Shown here one piece after another: positions 32,301 to 44,831 of a stretch of 64,000 nt of DNA. This DNA comes from Terebella lapidaria (Eukaryota > Annelida > Polychaeta > Terebellida > Terebellidae): positions 16,019,177-16,083,176 of the forward strand of contig OX424566.1 in assembly GCA_949152475.1 (NCBI GenBank), given 5' to 3'. The translations under genes and the position numbers were made by a program. Within the stretch, counting starts at the first letter, position 1. Each line of letters opens with the position of its first letter. The notes under the pieces are model-generated. The model made no database searches. It worked only from the letters and a program-made list of their open reading frames with translations, and had not been told where the DNA came from.

Positions 32301-35300
32301 ATCGAATACACATCGAGTCATATTATAGAGGAAGAATTCCTGACAAATTTTCTAGGAAAGTGGAGCCAACTTGAGCTGACGGAGCAGGGACTTTCCGACT
32401 ACACGGAAAACCCGGCGTTTTTGACGGACTTTGGCATGAAGTGTGTGCGCGAGGTGTTCGGATCTCTGACGAGCCTCACGCTGTACAACTGTCCACACCT
32501 ACACTTCCCGTCCAGCTGGCTAGACCTAGGTAATCTAAACATGTCATCTCTTTCATTTCAGTTCGTCACAGTTCGGTTACAATTTCCTATGTTGCATGCG
32601 TTCCATTCCATTTCAGTTGAACATTTCTTTTAATGGTTATTTTAATATATGATGACGCAAAGAATAGTCAACGAAACTATACATCAGATTTGCAGGTGTA
32701 TGCAAGCTTATTTGTAGCTTGACTTAGCAGCTTGTTTTAACGGGATCTTTATTATGAGTTGACAAAATAGACACAATGATTTCAATAAATATAAAATGAT
32801 ATGTTTTAGCAGGATGTTTACTGCAGTTGATGATATTGGTAAATATGGTAGCACAATGTGTCGTTAAAAAGTTGTGTCATGGTGTTTCTTTCACCGCCTT
32901 TCCCCAGCAGACATGAGCGGCTTCAATCACGTCACAGACTTGCACTTGCGGCGGTGTCACGCGATCCGACTCCCAGACTTCTGTCGATTTCTGTCGCTTC
33001 TGCCGAATCTAGAGTCGCTGTCACTCGAGCAGATGTTCATGGAACCTCCCAAAGGCTGCTCCAGGTAACCATAGCAACAGTTGACTGAGTAGAAGTATTG
33101 CCTTATATCTAGCGAAGTACAACTACATACAATGTGTAGGGTAAGCCGGAGATTCTGAGTTCCAAAGTATTTGGCTTACTTATTTGCAACCGAAATAAAC
33201 ATTTATAGATGCTTTGCTGTGACATCACACTGGACAGCAAAATCAGTGTATAGCATCTAGTGTTTGTTGGTTCTAATGTGATTTTATTGTTAATTTTTCA
33301 TCTATAGGCTTAGTTCATCCATTGAAATGAATTTTATAAACATAGAAAAATGTATAGTTTAATGGCATTTCTTACAATACAAGATTTACATCTAATTCTT
33401 ACAAGATCTACATCCATATTTGGCAGGGTTGGTCTCAGTGCTGGAACAGGTCTCGGTGTTTCTTCCGCACTCGTCTCTGACAATGGTCCGGAGCATCCAG
33501 CCAATCAGGAGCCAGGATATGTTCCAGCCAATCCCGATCCAGGGAATCCCCTGCCAGGGAACGCGAATAACAACGCCGGCGGCGCTGTCAATGACGCAAT
33601 AGCCGATGATGAAGATCATGAAGAGGACTTTGATGAAGATGATCAGGACTTTGATGAAGATGAGGATGAAGAAGAAGAAATTGTAATCAAAGTTGAACTG
33701 GACAAATCTCCGTCGGACGACAGGAAGCAGGGAAATAAGGAAGAATCTTCCAGTTCCGCTGGTGAAGTCCCTGGCAGTAATCCCACAAAAAAATTGTCTA
33801 CTTCTGCAGATGAAAACTCAAAGGAAAAAGCAGATAATTCAGCAGGAGATGATAATGAAAGTTGTGAGACTTCTGAGTGTGTGGTTGTGGATGGCGTGGT
33901 TTGGGCGGAGGTAGATGTGCCCGCTTCGGACATGGATGGCGTGGGGGATGATCCAGCAGATGATCCCCTGCCAGGGCCTTCGTCGTCCGTGGCAACTGCG
34001 AAACAAATGTCAGAATCATCGAAACAAAGTGACAATGGCTCGAAAAGTGCGGACAAGGAAGCTGATGTTGCCAAAGTTTCAGAGAAAAACTCTTTATCTC
34101 AAAGTGGACATTCGAAAGTAAAATCGTTGAAGGACGATTCTGTGCTAAATGACGATATTTCAGTCAGTTGTGATACAAGCAGTGAGGAAAATGATTGTAC
34201 AATTACCTCGAGTCCCAGTTCGTCAAAAAACAAACAAGTGAAAAGTGAAAACACTCAACCCAAAGGCAAAAGTTTGTGGGGACGAAAAAAGGGCATTGTT
34301 AAAAAGCCGCAAATTATGCCTCTTCGGCCAACGAGAGTCAGTCGCGCGTGTCAGTGTTCCAGTGAAGAAATCCGGGAAGTCACGAAAAACTCGCTTAGTA
34401 GTGGTTCTAGTATAGTTCCCGTGAAACCACCCAGTTCAGATTCAACTAAGAGTAAGTCACCGTCCTCAGCAAAACAGAAAAGCAAGAAATCGGAAAGGCG
34501 AGTAAAGAGTTGCAGAAGAAGTCGTGTGCCGCAAGACTACGAGAGGCCTATGATGGTTGACCGGAGCACGAGTACAAGCGATCCTGTTATAGAGGACGAT
34601 CATGTCCAGGTACACATTCTTGTGGATTTTTTGTCGCTGAAATTCAGCAAAATAACAAAATCTATTGTGCAGAAACTTGTAACAATACAAGAAATCGAGT
34701 AGAATTTCCGGTAGCAATTCTCTTTCAGAGTAAAAGTTTCTTGACACTGTGCTATGTCTATTTTGTATATTTGTAAAACTCACTTATAATACATTGTAAT
34801 TTTTGTATTGATAATATGTCTACATAGTATGATTGATGATATCCTGTTCGTCCAGGTGTTGACGTTGGATTGTAAACAGTTGCTCTCCGTCACGTTGAAC
34901 CATGTTGGAATCACAGACATTGTCCTGCGAGATTGTCCAAAGTTATTGACACTGACAGGTAACTGCCTCATGCACTGGTGCCAGCAGATCTACATTTTGA
35001 ATTATCAAGTTTATGTTTGTTGTCACTGGTAAACACAACTGTTTTAGATAGATTTAGTACATGACTCAATTGTGAGCATACTTCCAAAATGATTTTTTCC
35101 ATTTTGTTGAATATTTACAGGTTCGGCATGTCGTGTCCTCAAAAACGTTTCCATATCAAAGGCGCCAAAGTTATGTCGCGTGTCATTTGCGCAATGTCCA
35201 AAACTTCGTCACGATGACCTCGTGGATGAAGTTTGCCAACAACCACCTGAGAAATATCGCCTTATCTTCCTCAGACCCGTCAACAATGTATGTCCTCACA

Positions 35301-36774
35301 CAACATTCAGTTGTTTATGCTTCAGATGTTACCGCTTATCCCAATGCTGTTGATTATTCTGTGTTTAAAAATTATGATGTAAATATTTTTCAAGTGTTTA
35401 TAATTGCATATATAGCATGATATACTAGAATAATCAATCACAGATATGTACCATCATTCTGGTGAAATAGAAAACATTGTCTAGTTTCTCATGAAGTTTT
35501 TTTCGAAATTTATGATAGTGCCTATGAAATGCCATGCATAAAAATAAATGAATGATTGGACTGAACCCCTCTTACAGTACTGTGCCGAGTCGATGGAACG
35601 ACAACTGTTCAGTACGACTCTGTACAAGTACCATGTAGGCCTCGTACATGATCACAGCATGGATCCAGGACACACTCTGTACAACCGGATCCGCGTGGCT
35701 GCTTGGCCCGATGTCATCTCCAACATTAACTAGTGAGTGTGTGCATGTGTGGGTGTAGGGGAGAGTGGTCTAACAGTATCATGGAGAGATTTCAATCAAA
35801 GGCAAATGTGGCTAGATATTGTTGCACAAGTTTGAGTACCAGGCACTTTGTGAACAAAATAATGGTACTTCATCTTCTTGTGCATGTGGATTTGCTGAGA
35901 TTACAAGATAACTATCTTTTATCATGTTCATAGACTGTAAGGAGCTCCTATTTGATAGGTAATCTTTGGGGGTAATACCCTCAAAATGCACATGGCTTGC
36001 AGTGGCTTGAATTCTTCTCAATCAGCTCTCTGTTTTGACTGCAGTGGCCTGGTAAAGAACAAGGAAGTCCCAGACGCCGGTAAAGTGGATTTCCATAGTA
36101 CCGAGTCTCCATGGCGACCTCACACTTTCAAAGCCAACGGTGAGATTAGCAACTTTGTAGATTGTTTAAACGTATTGCAAGAGATCTATATGTGTTTGTA
36201 CATAAGAGTATTCATATTTACGCATATCAATAGGAAATACAACGTATCATAGATTGAATTTTTGTGGAGATTAGTTGAATAGTTTTAGTGATTTCAATGA
36301 ATAGTACATGTTTGTGTATTGTCCCGTGCGTAGGTTTGAGTAGCAATGGTTACGCGTGGGACCTGGTGTCAGACTTACCCTGGATAGAGACGTTGTCACG
36401 ACAACCGATGCTGAAAAACCCCAGCTTCGTATCCACAGACTCCAAAGGTATGTGAAAGTAGCACTCCACAAAACTATGATGTTTCTTTGAAGTATGTCGT
36501 AATTTGCTCTACTACAAATAAATCCGGTGATTCCATATCAAATGTGGACCTTATTTCTGAATTAAAATGTACAATGGCGATGTTCTTTCTGTCTGCAGAT
36601 GGCGTGTACAGTCCCAGTTCCAAGGGTCATTGTGATCCTACCGTAGTGAATCAAATCCTCGCGGACGAAATCAAGGAAACGAAAAATAAACAGCGTCCAC
36701 TTTTCATATACCCAGCAATAGTGTATGTCAATACGTGTGATCTCAGCGGCATTACTTTTGATACGTTTATATGA
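29371..36774 (+). CDS. FBXO38: F-box only protein 38 (FBXO38), 15 coding exons, about 1168 aa
   Basis: Substrate receptor of an SCF (SKP1-CUL1-F-box) ubiquitin ligase; the vertebrate protein is also a KLF7 co-activator. Exons: 29371-29643, 29814-29939, 30206-30417, 30662-30966, 31339-31474, 31845-31975, 32356-32529, 32908-33064, 33427-34609, 34856-34958, 35121-35287, 35578-35732, 36045-36139, 36334-36447, 36599-36774. All introns are GT-AG and the phases fit, giving 3507 nt (human: 1188 aa). A basic patch RPAKRRK (38-43) precedes the F-box (about 60-100). Leucine-rich repeats follow ([42 protein letters not shown]). The single large exon 9 encodes residues 505-899: an acidic, Ser-rich disordered region ending [15 protein letters not shown]. 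The C-terminal block follows ([39 protein letters not shown]). The start has a strong context (A at -3, G at +4). Confidence 0.96.
31048..31237. mobile_element. MITE in an FBXO38 intron
   Basis: Inverted ends: 'agtagtccccctcagg' with 'taagacct' at left pairs with 'aggtctta' and 'atggggaccactatat' at right. Size about 190 bp. Similar words ('taagactcc', 'gagggggaca') occur near 42360-42450, so a relative lies in the repeat cluster. Confidence 0.55.
32906..32911 (+). promoter_or_regulatory. FBXO38: NAGNAG tandem splice acceptor, FBXO38 exon 8
   Basis: The intron ends 'tccccagcag', offering two acceptors three bases apart (exon start 32908 or 32911). Both keep the frame; use of the downstream site removes one alanine codon, giving a 1167-aa isoform. 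Confidence 0.7.
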
Positions 36775-37321
36775 AAGGTTGAATGAACTTTGAAGATCTG
36801 TTGTTTGAGGGCTATATTTATTGCTGCATCGTCTGTTGTTATGTTGCCTCACAAGCAGCTATCAGGAAATGAAGTTGTGTAAACTGATCTGTCCTGCAAC
36901 GTATTTGAAAAGTTTCTCCTTTTCTGAAAAGGGAGAAAGTGGATACATGTACATCAGGAAGACTTTTGTAGTGAATGTTTGATTGAAATGTTTGCCTTGG
37001 GCTTTTGGAAAATCGTGATGAAGGGCATGACTCGAAGAACATCTCAATTTAACAATGTTATAATATTAGTATATGATCAATGATAAATTATCGAAAAAAG
37101 GCCTAAGACTTGAAGCTGAAGTACTCAGTGACTTACTTGTGGAGCGATAGTGGTGATGTAAATAATCCCTGGACCACTGACATGGAACTTTGTGATCTAT
37201 TGCATATTACAACTCACAAGTCAAAAATCACAAGAGGAAAGTTGCAAGTTGTATGTTGATGTTTTGATGGGAATTTCATTTATGACGTGTGATGTGGTGT
37301 AAATTGTTTGTGATTTTGTAC

Positions 37322-37327
37322 AATAAA
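37322..37327 (+). terminator. FBXO38: Poly-A signal of FBXO38
   Basis: The canonical AATAAA lies about 550 bases after the stop codon, giving a 3' UTR of about 570 nt. Confidence 0.7.
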
Positions 37328-37429
37328 TCATTGGTTATAAATTGAAGGTTTGCATCCCATTCACTTTATTGTGATGGTCACCATAAACCATCAACGTACC
37401 TGGTAGACCTTGTGTTGAAACTGACAGTA

Positions 37430-38640
37430 AAAATGTCTTGAATACTATTGACCGTCCGTCAAGTGTCCGTCCGTCGGAGTCAGCGTTGTCAAACGCTGGG
37501 AAGAATCTGTTGGATGAATATTCCTGTAATTCATAAAATATGTTCTGTGGGCCCATACCTCCGGACCATTTTTTTTTTTCGTCGATTGAATCGATTTTTC
37601 CAAAATGGCGGCCAGTTTTGTCGAAAAATGGCCAATTTTGGCGGCCATTTTCTCAAAAACTGTTTGATCAGATTTGAGATTTTTGTTTCAAAAGATTCCT
37701 CTGATATACCTTTGTGCTGTTTATAAGTTTTCTTACCCTTGAATCATTGGTCTGCGTATGGCAGCCATTTTGATTTTTTCGACCGGTCCCAGATAGGACT
37801 TTCCCATGTTAAATTAGCCTATGCTTTATAATGGGGACAAATTTCTCACTTAATATTGGGATGACATTAGGAATAGACATTAGGAATCAATTGTGCACAT
37901 ATAGGAAATTATATATGCCGAATATTCTCGTGACCTTGAATTTGACCTTCGACCTAATTTTCAAGGTCACAGCACAAAATGGCTAATATCTCGCTTATTA
38001 TCGACTTTACAGCTTAGGAATCAATCGTTGACTCATAGAAAATGATATATGCTGAATATTCTCATGACCTTGAACTTGACCTTTGACCTTATTCTCAAGG
38101 TCAGAGCACAAAATGGGTAATATCTCGCTTATTATCAACTTAGCAGCTTAGGAATCCATTGTGGACCTATAGGAAATGATATGTGCTGAATATTCTGATC
38201 ACCTTGAATTTGACCTTATACCTCATTTTCAAAGTCAGAGCACAAAATGGCTAATATTTCGTTTATTATCTACTTTACAGCTCAGGAATCAATTGTGAAC
38301 ATATAGGAAATGATGTATGCCGAATATTTTAAGGACCTTGAATTTGTCATTTGACCTCATTCTCAAGGTCAGAGCACAAAATGGCTAATATCTCATTTAT
38401 CATATACTTTACAGGTTAGGAATCAATTGTGAACATATATGAAATGATGTATGCCGAATATTTCGATGACCTTGAACCTGACATTTGACCTCGTTTTCCA
38501 GGTTGCTTATTATCGACTTTACAGCTTAGGCATCAATTGAGGACATATAGGAAATTATATATGCCAAATATTCTTGTGAGTTTGAATTTGACCTTTGACC
38601 TCAATAAACTGAAACCGATACAAAAGCAAAGAATATCTTT
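37430..38640 (+). mobile_element. Repeat-family member with a 134-bp tandem array
   Basis: The left part carries the family hallmark ('ccgtccgtc', then 'aaaatggcggcca' and 'ggcggccattttctcaaaa', 37450-37670), shared with 40740-40840, 46740-46820 and 63900-64000. The rest is an array of about six units of 134 bp (37820-38620), measured from the step between successive 'tgaccttgaa' words (37931, 38065, 38199, 38333, 38467), with a final shortened unit. No coding capacity; the end signal 'ggtaacctatc' seen in relatives is missing. Confidence 0.75.
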
Positions 38641-38681
38641 GACAGTACTAGTCAGTTCCATCCTAGTTTCATATCATTGTA

Positions 38682-40397
38682 TCCCCCGAACGAAGTTCGG
38701 CGGATACTATGGATTTGTCTTCGTCGCCCCGCCGCCGCGTCCGCGTCCGTGTCCGCAGACACTTTCTTGTGAACGCGCTACAGGTTGCAAATCTTAACCG
38801 ATTCGAATAATTTTTCATACAGACACATCTTATGGTAAGATCCCGACACCAATCGGTTTTGGTTGCTATAGCAACCAAATTTGCCGATTGGCGACACATT
38901 TTGTGCTCAAATTAGCCGGTTTAACACACATGGCTTTTGAACGCTCTACGAGTGGGAGTTTTCAATGAATGATGATGAAATCGCACAGACTCGGAGAGAA
39001 AGACCCTCACACGAAACCTATCGTTTTTCAGAATGATCGAATAAATATTATTTAGTTAACGGACTAACTTATTACGACCGTTAAAATACCGACTTGAACA
39101 TCTGTGATCAATCCAATACCCTGTACTATGAAAACAAATAGCACTGGATTCTTGTTCAGAATAGAGGACTGATGTTTTTAGTGAAAACAGATCGATATTA
39201 TCGAATAAGTTAACCTTAATTTTACTAGTTAAGTCTATTATTGACCACAATTAAAATAGTTAAGATGAGAAACATTTATTATTGAGCTCAACAAGGTGAA
39301 GGTTTTGTCCAGTACAGATTTCATGAGTGTAACCGAATAAGTTAACCTTATTATTACTAGTTAAGTATATTATTGACCACAATAAAAATAGTTAAGACAA
39401 GAAATATTTATTATTGGGCTCAACAAGGTCAAGGTTCTGTCCAGTAGAGATTTTATGGCTGTAACCAAATAAGTTAACATTATTTTTGCTAGTTAAATCT
39501 CTCATTTACCTCAATAATAATAGTTGAGACGAGAAACATTTATTATTGAACTCAACAAGGTAAAGGTTTTGTCCAGTAGAGATATCTGGGTGTAACTGGA
39601 TAAGTAACATTATTTTTACTAAAACATTGATCTGGCTCGAATTTCATCATCTTGAAATGCAGTTTTGGTCAACTTTTACTCTGAATTTCAACTTGAAACC
39701 ACGTTTGATACATATTATGAGTCAAAATATAACTCATAGTAAAAAGTTCAATCTGGCTCCAATTTCGTCATCTTGAAAATGCAGTTTTGGTAAGCTTTTA
39801 CTTTGAATTTCAGCTTGAAACCAAGTTTGGCACATATTATGAGTTAAAATATAACTTATGGCGAAAAGTTCGATTTGTCTCCAATTTTGTCATCTTGAAA
39901 TGCAGTTTTGGTCAACTTTTACTTTGAATTTCAACTTGGAAACAAGTTTGTCACATATTATGAGTTGATATATAACTTATGGTGAAAAGTTCGATCTGGC
40001 TCCAATTTCGTGATCTTGAAATGCAGTTTTGGTCAATTTTTACTCTGAATTTCAACTTGGAAGAAAGTATGTCAAAAATCCTGAGTTGAAATATAACTTT
40101 AGGTGAAAAGTTTGATCTGGCTGTGATTTTGCTTTTTCTTATCGAACATGTCGAAATGGACATTCATATGCAGTGGTTTCAATGGTGATCTTGAATTCGC
40201 CCTTCAATAACCTTGAAAAATTAATTTAGCAATTTTGGTGGGGAACAGTTGTGGCCTAAGATTTTACATTTCTCTGGTAATCTTCTCTATCCCTTGTTCT
40301 AGTTTTTCACACTTATTAGTAATATATTTGGGGCATGAGGAATGATAGTGCTACGGGGTATACACCCAAGCGGTCGTAGGCGACCGGAAGCGTCTAG
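38682..40397 (+). mobile_element. Non-autonomous Helitron with two internal tandem arrays
   Basis: Begins TCCCCCGAACGAAGTTCGG after A (38681). Ends with a hairpin (CGGTCG-TAGG-CGACCG) followed after a short gap by GCGTCTAG (to 40397) and then T. TC...CTAG between A and T is the classical Helitron structure. The interior holds about 3.5 units of 132 bp (39200-39610; 'aataagttaac' at 39204, 39336, 39468) and then four units of 121-122 bp (39631-40120; starts 39630, 39751, 39873, 39994, 40115). No Rep/helicase is present. Confidence 0.8.
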
Positions 40398-40399
40398 TT

Positions 40400-43300
40400 G
40401 TATACTAGTATTAGGCCCGAACACGATCTATTTACGTAGAGCAAGTTATAGGCGTGAATGATGTGCAATTATTCTCATGACTTCATGACATTGCTTTCAG
40501 GGTCCGGTAAGTGCACGGCTCTATGTTTAGCTGTGCTACGCAGAATGGCAGCGGAGCCTCAGGAATGATGTGTTGTCCAGCATCAGTCCGTCTATCTGTC
40601 GGTCGTCGTCAACTTTTGTTATTTTTAAAGTTTACGATCAATCTTTCAATCTTCTAAAATGCCTGAAAATAGTCGAGAGTCGGTTGACTTTGGATGACCT
40701 TGAGTGCTAGATGTCTGATTCCCGGGAAAGGTTTTTTTTTCGAGTTTTGATTTTTCGCATTTTCCTCGAAATGGCGGCCATTTTCGTTGAAAAATGCCCA
40801 ATTTTGGAATTTGACGGCCATTTTCTCAAAAACTGTTCAGAAAGTTTTGAGATTTTTGTTTCAAAAGATTCCCCTTATGTACCTCTGTGATGTGTTTAAG
40901 TTTGGTTGCCCTTTGATCTGCGTGTGGCGGCCATTTTGGATTTTTGACGAGTCGGCGAAAAAAATATTTTCTGCCCCAAATCGCATTACTATCCATTTTG
41001 GGACATTTCTAGGCAAAAAAAAAGTTTCACGCTTTGAAAAAAATTTTGGACTTTGGACTTTTTGCACTTTTTTCCTTCATAATGGGAGCTGCCAGGACTG
41101 TACTCATAGAACGCTTGAAGACAGAGCTTAGATATTCGCACTTTCAAATAGGAAGTCATATACGGCGATTTGTGAGGTGACCTTTAATTTGACATTTGAT
41201 GACCTTGAAAGGTCAAAACAGCCATTTTTGGGTGAAAAAAATGCCCAAATTTGCCTCTACAGGTGAAATGTATGTAGATAGAGCTTAAGTTTGCATTATG
41301 AACATATAGGAAGTTATATATGGAACAACTAGTGATGACCTTGATCTCGACCTTGGATGACCTTGAGTGCTAAATGTCCGACTTGAAATCTGTAAAGTGG
41401 CCTCTGAGATGAAATGTATGTAGATAGAGCTTAAGTTTACATTATGAACATATAGGAAGTCATATATGGAACAACTAATAATGACCTCGATCTTGACCTT
41501 GGATGACCTTGAGTGCTAGATGTCTGACTTGAAATCTGTAAGTGGCCCTTGAGGCTTAAACACTTGCACACAGGTTAGGATTGGGTATAAGCCTATAAAA
41601 AGTCATGTATATATTTACACATCTTTGGGTTACCTTGAACTTGACCTTAAATGACCTTGAAGGGCAAATCTCAAAATATTGCCTGACCTGGCATGTGTAA
41701 GTTTGCCTCTACAGACAAAATACTTGTTGATAAAGCTTATGTGTTTGTATTATGAATATATATGAAGTCATATGCAGCATACCTAATGAAGATATTGAAA
41801 TTCACAAAGATGACCTCGACTGGTAAATCTCAATTTCATATGTCAGCTACAATGCTTAAAACCAAAATTTTCGGTAACCTATCTTAGCCCTTGGGCTAAT
41901 TTTTTTCTCAAAATTCGGGCCATTTTAGACGAAACATGACCAATTTTGAACTTTGGAAGGTTGAATCGCCAGGTTTTTCGACATGGGGGGGGGGGGGGGG
42001 GACTGGGATTCGTATGTCACTTTTCGTTTTCAGCGATTTCGGGCCAAAAAAGGTTTTCTCTCCATTTCTTTATGGAATTCCAACAAATGTTGGACTTTTT
42101 TTCCTCCGTAATGGGTACTGCCGCAAATATACTCAGAGACTCCTTGGAGCTTATACATTAATGGCACTTTCTAATGGGAAGCCATACATGATGATATGGG
42201 TAGTGACCTTGGATTTGACCTTTGATGACCTCGAAAAGTCAAACGGCCACTTTTCAAACATTTGGATCAAATTTGGAATTCCAACATTACTACTATTCAA
42301 ACTTTTGCAGCGGAGCGCTTAAGGCCGAGAGTCCTGCTGTTCCTATGGCGCTAGGATGATTTTAAGATGCAATACCCCTCCAATAAGACTCCACCTTAGA
42401 TTAGACCTCATGTAATTTTGGTAGAAGGGTAATCCTATCTGAGGGGGACAAATGCAAACATTTAGCAAGGATCTATAATACTATCTTCGCATTTAGTTTA
42501 GCAAAATGATTTTATGTTCATACAACCAGGCAGGTAAGCAAATGTACCTGGACAATTCATTGCTGTTCCTAAACATCACTGAAACAAATTAAATACTAGT
42601 AGTTGAGATGAGAACCATTCGGCATAGCCTATGACTGTTCAAAAAAGTACCAGTATTTTTTTCAGTAGATATTCTGTGCTTCGAGTAATCCAGATTTTTA
42701 TCTTCATATAACACAAAATGTGCCTGTCGCCCCATGAATACCAAATGTTCATGAACGTCCCATTTTAGGTTATCGCCCCTATGGACTGATAACCCATTGT
42801 CGCGACGATGCCTCCTTTGTCCGTCCATCTGCATCCACATATTCACACTGGACACAGGGAGTATGACTCCCACAAATGACACAAACTGCAGTGCTTTTTA
42901 AAACTCGTTTGATTTCAAGTGATCTGTGTAAAAAATACCCAAAATAATATTTCTCTGTTGGTTTTGATAAAATACTAGTAATATTCGATATTGTTGCTGC
43001 GAAAAACTGAATATCATTGAACACATTCTTCATTGTTTAATACCTATGTTTTATTGTCTGTCTACTTTGCGAAAATGACCAGGCGGTGACGTTGCAGTGT
43101 GCGTATTTATTTTCAAAGTTTACGGCAAATTCATACAACAATCGGAAAAATACCTTAAAAATATTGAAAAGTTATTCAATGTCTCTCAAAATGGGGCACC
43201 ACTTTTCGTAGAAAAATGCCAATTTTTGGACTCATTTTCTCAAAAATTTGTCCGATAACTTTTCGAATTCGTCTGATTGTAATGTGTATAAGATTGCCTG

Positions 43301-44400
43301 CCGAAGCGTACCGGGTATGTCCAAAAGGCCGAAAATGGGCGAAATTCAACAATTCAGTGTTTTGCTGGAAATCCGTTCGATAACTGTCACAGACGTTTGA
43401 CATTTTGGACAGGCCTTGATTTGTTTGAAAGGCCCGAAATTTGGGCCCAAATGGTCTGAAATGGACAATACAGCTTGGGCTTATTATGAACATATAGGAA
43501 GGTTGTCATATATGGCATACTCTTTGATGACCTTGCACTTAACCTAACGTGAGTTTGAATTATAAATCTCAAGGTCTCGTCCACACTGATATCTGAGACA
43601 GCTGTAAATAGAGCTTGGGATTCATATTAGGAACGAGTATGGCGTGTCTCCTGGCAGTCTTGAAGTCGCTATCATATCAGGCATATGATCTTGAGTGCTA
43701 AAATTAATTAGAAGGTCATATATCTGACCTGATATGCATGAATTGGACTCTACGTACAAATACGGCTGTAGATAAAGCTAGATATTTATCATGAGCATAG
43801 AAAGGCATTTTGGTGAGATTAAGGTTCACCTCAGATGTTCTTGAGTGAATTGCCAAGGTCGCGTATGGCCTGGATTGTGTCAAATGGCTGCTGCAGACAA
43901 AACACTCGAAGATGTTCGTATTATGAGCATCTGAAAACTCATGCTGGATTTTTTGGCGACTCTGAACTTGGCCTCACCGGACTTTGAATAATTGATATCC
44001 AGGTCACGTCCAAACTAAAGTGTGTAAATTGACCTCTACACACGCAATAACTGTATATAGAGCCTCATTATTCTCATGATCATATGAACTCATATATATT
44101 GCAGATATCTCACTGACCTTGAACTTGCCATTAGCATGACTTTGAATGGTTAATCCCAAGCTGACGTCAAAGTTGAAATGTGCGAATATACCCTACATTC
44201 ACAAAGCTTGGGTTTGTATTACGATCAAAATAGGAAGTAATATTTATGATGGATATTTTGGTGTTCTTGAAGTTGACCTCAGATGAACCCGAATGCAAAA
44301 TCTCAAAGGTCAAAATAGCCATTTGTGTCGAAAAAAACAACTTTTGGACTTAACACTGAACATTTATCCAGTAACCTTTCTTACCCCTTGGGCTATTTTT
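40400..44400 (+). repeat. Cluster of degenerate members of the 'accttgaatttgacctt' repeat family
   Basis: Successive fragments share 'aaatggcggccattttcg', 'aggaagtcatatatgg', 'gatgaccttgaaaggtcaaa' and the end signal 'ggtaacctatcttagccctt' followed by 'gggctaattttt' (41870-41905, again 44368-44400). Boundaries of individual copies are blurred. A G run of 17 lies at 41985-42001. A MITE-like stretch is seen at about 42355-42455. No genes recognised. Confidence 0.65.
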
Positions 44401-44831
44401 TTTTTTAGATTACCGTACATGGTCCGATGACATATCGTCGTGGTGTTGCGTCTGTCGTCCGTCCACCATCCACATTATCAAGTGTACGAGTCAATATTTT
44501 TGAAAATTAAGGATTGACTGCGGGTAACAAACCAAACACTGTAGTGAGCCCCTCTCCCATTCATTTGTAATGTAAACATAAAGGTAACAAAATCAGCAAG
44601 ACTACCCAACACTTCTTCCTGAAACTTCTTTAACAGATATGTATAGCCATGGATGATGAACCGAGACATGGTTCTATAAAAAGTATCACAGCGATTGTAC
44701 AAATTGATGAAGGCCCTGACTCGGATTGTTTTTTGAGTCAGCACTTGTCATTCGTGCCAAACATGTTATATGTTATAGGTTAGTCTCTACACCGAAACGC
44801 CTCCAAGGCATCTTTAGGCCTTGACGTCTAG
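44401..44831 (+). mobile_element. Partial repeat copy ending in a Helitron-like 3' terminus
   Basis: Starts with a diverged form of the family head ('gattaccgtacatggtccg', then 'ttgcgtctgtcgtccgtcc'). Closes with the H1/H2-type 3' terminus: 'gcctccaaggcatctttagg' then 'ccttgacgtctag' followed by T (44790-44831). The centre is unrecognised. It may be two fragments side by side. Confidence 0.5.
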
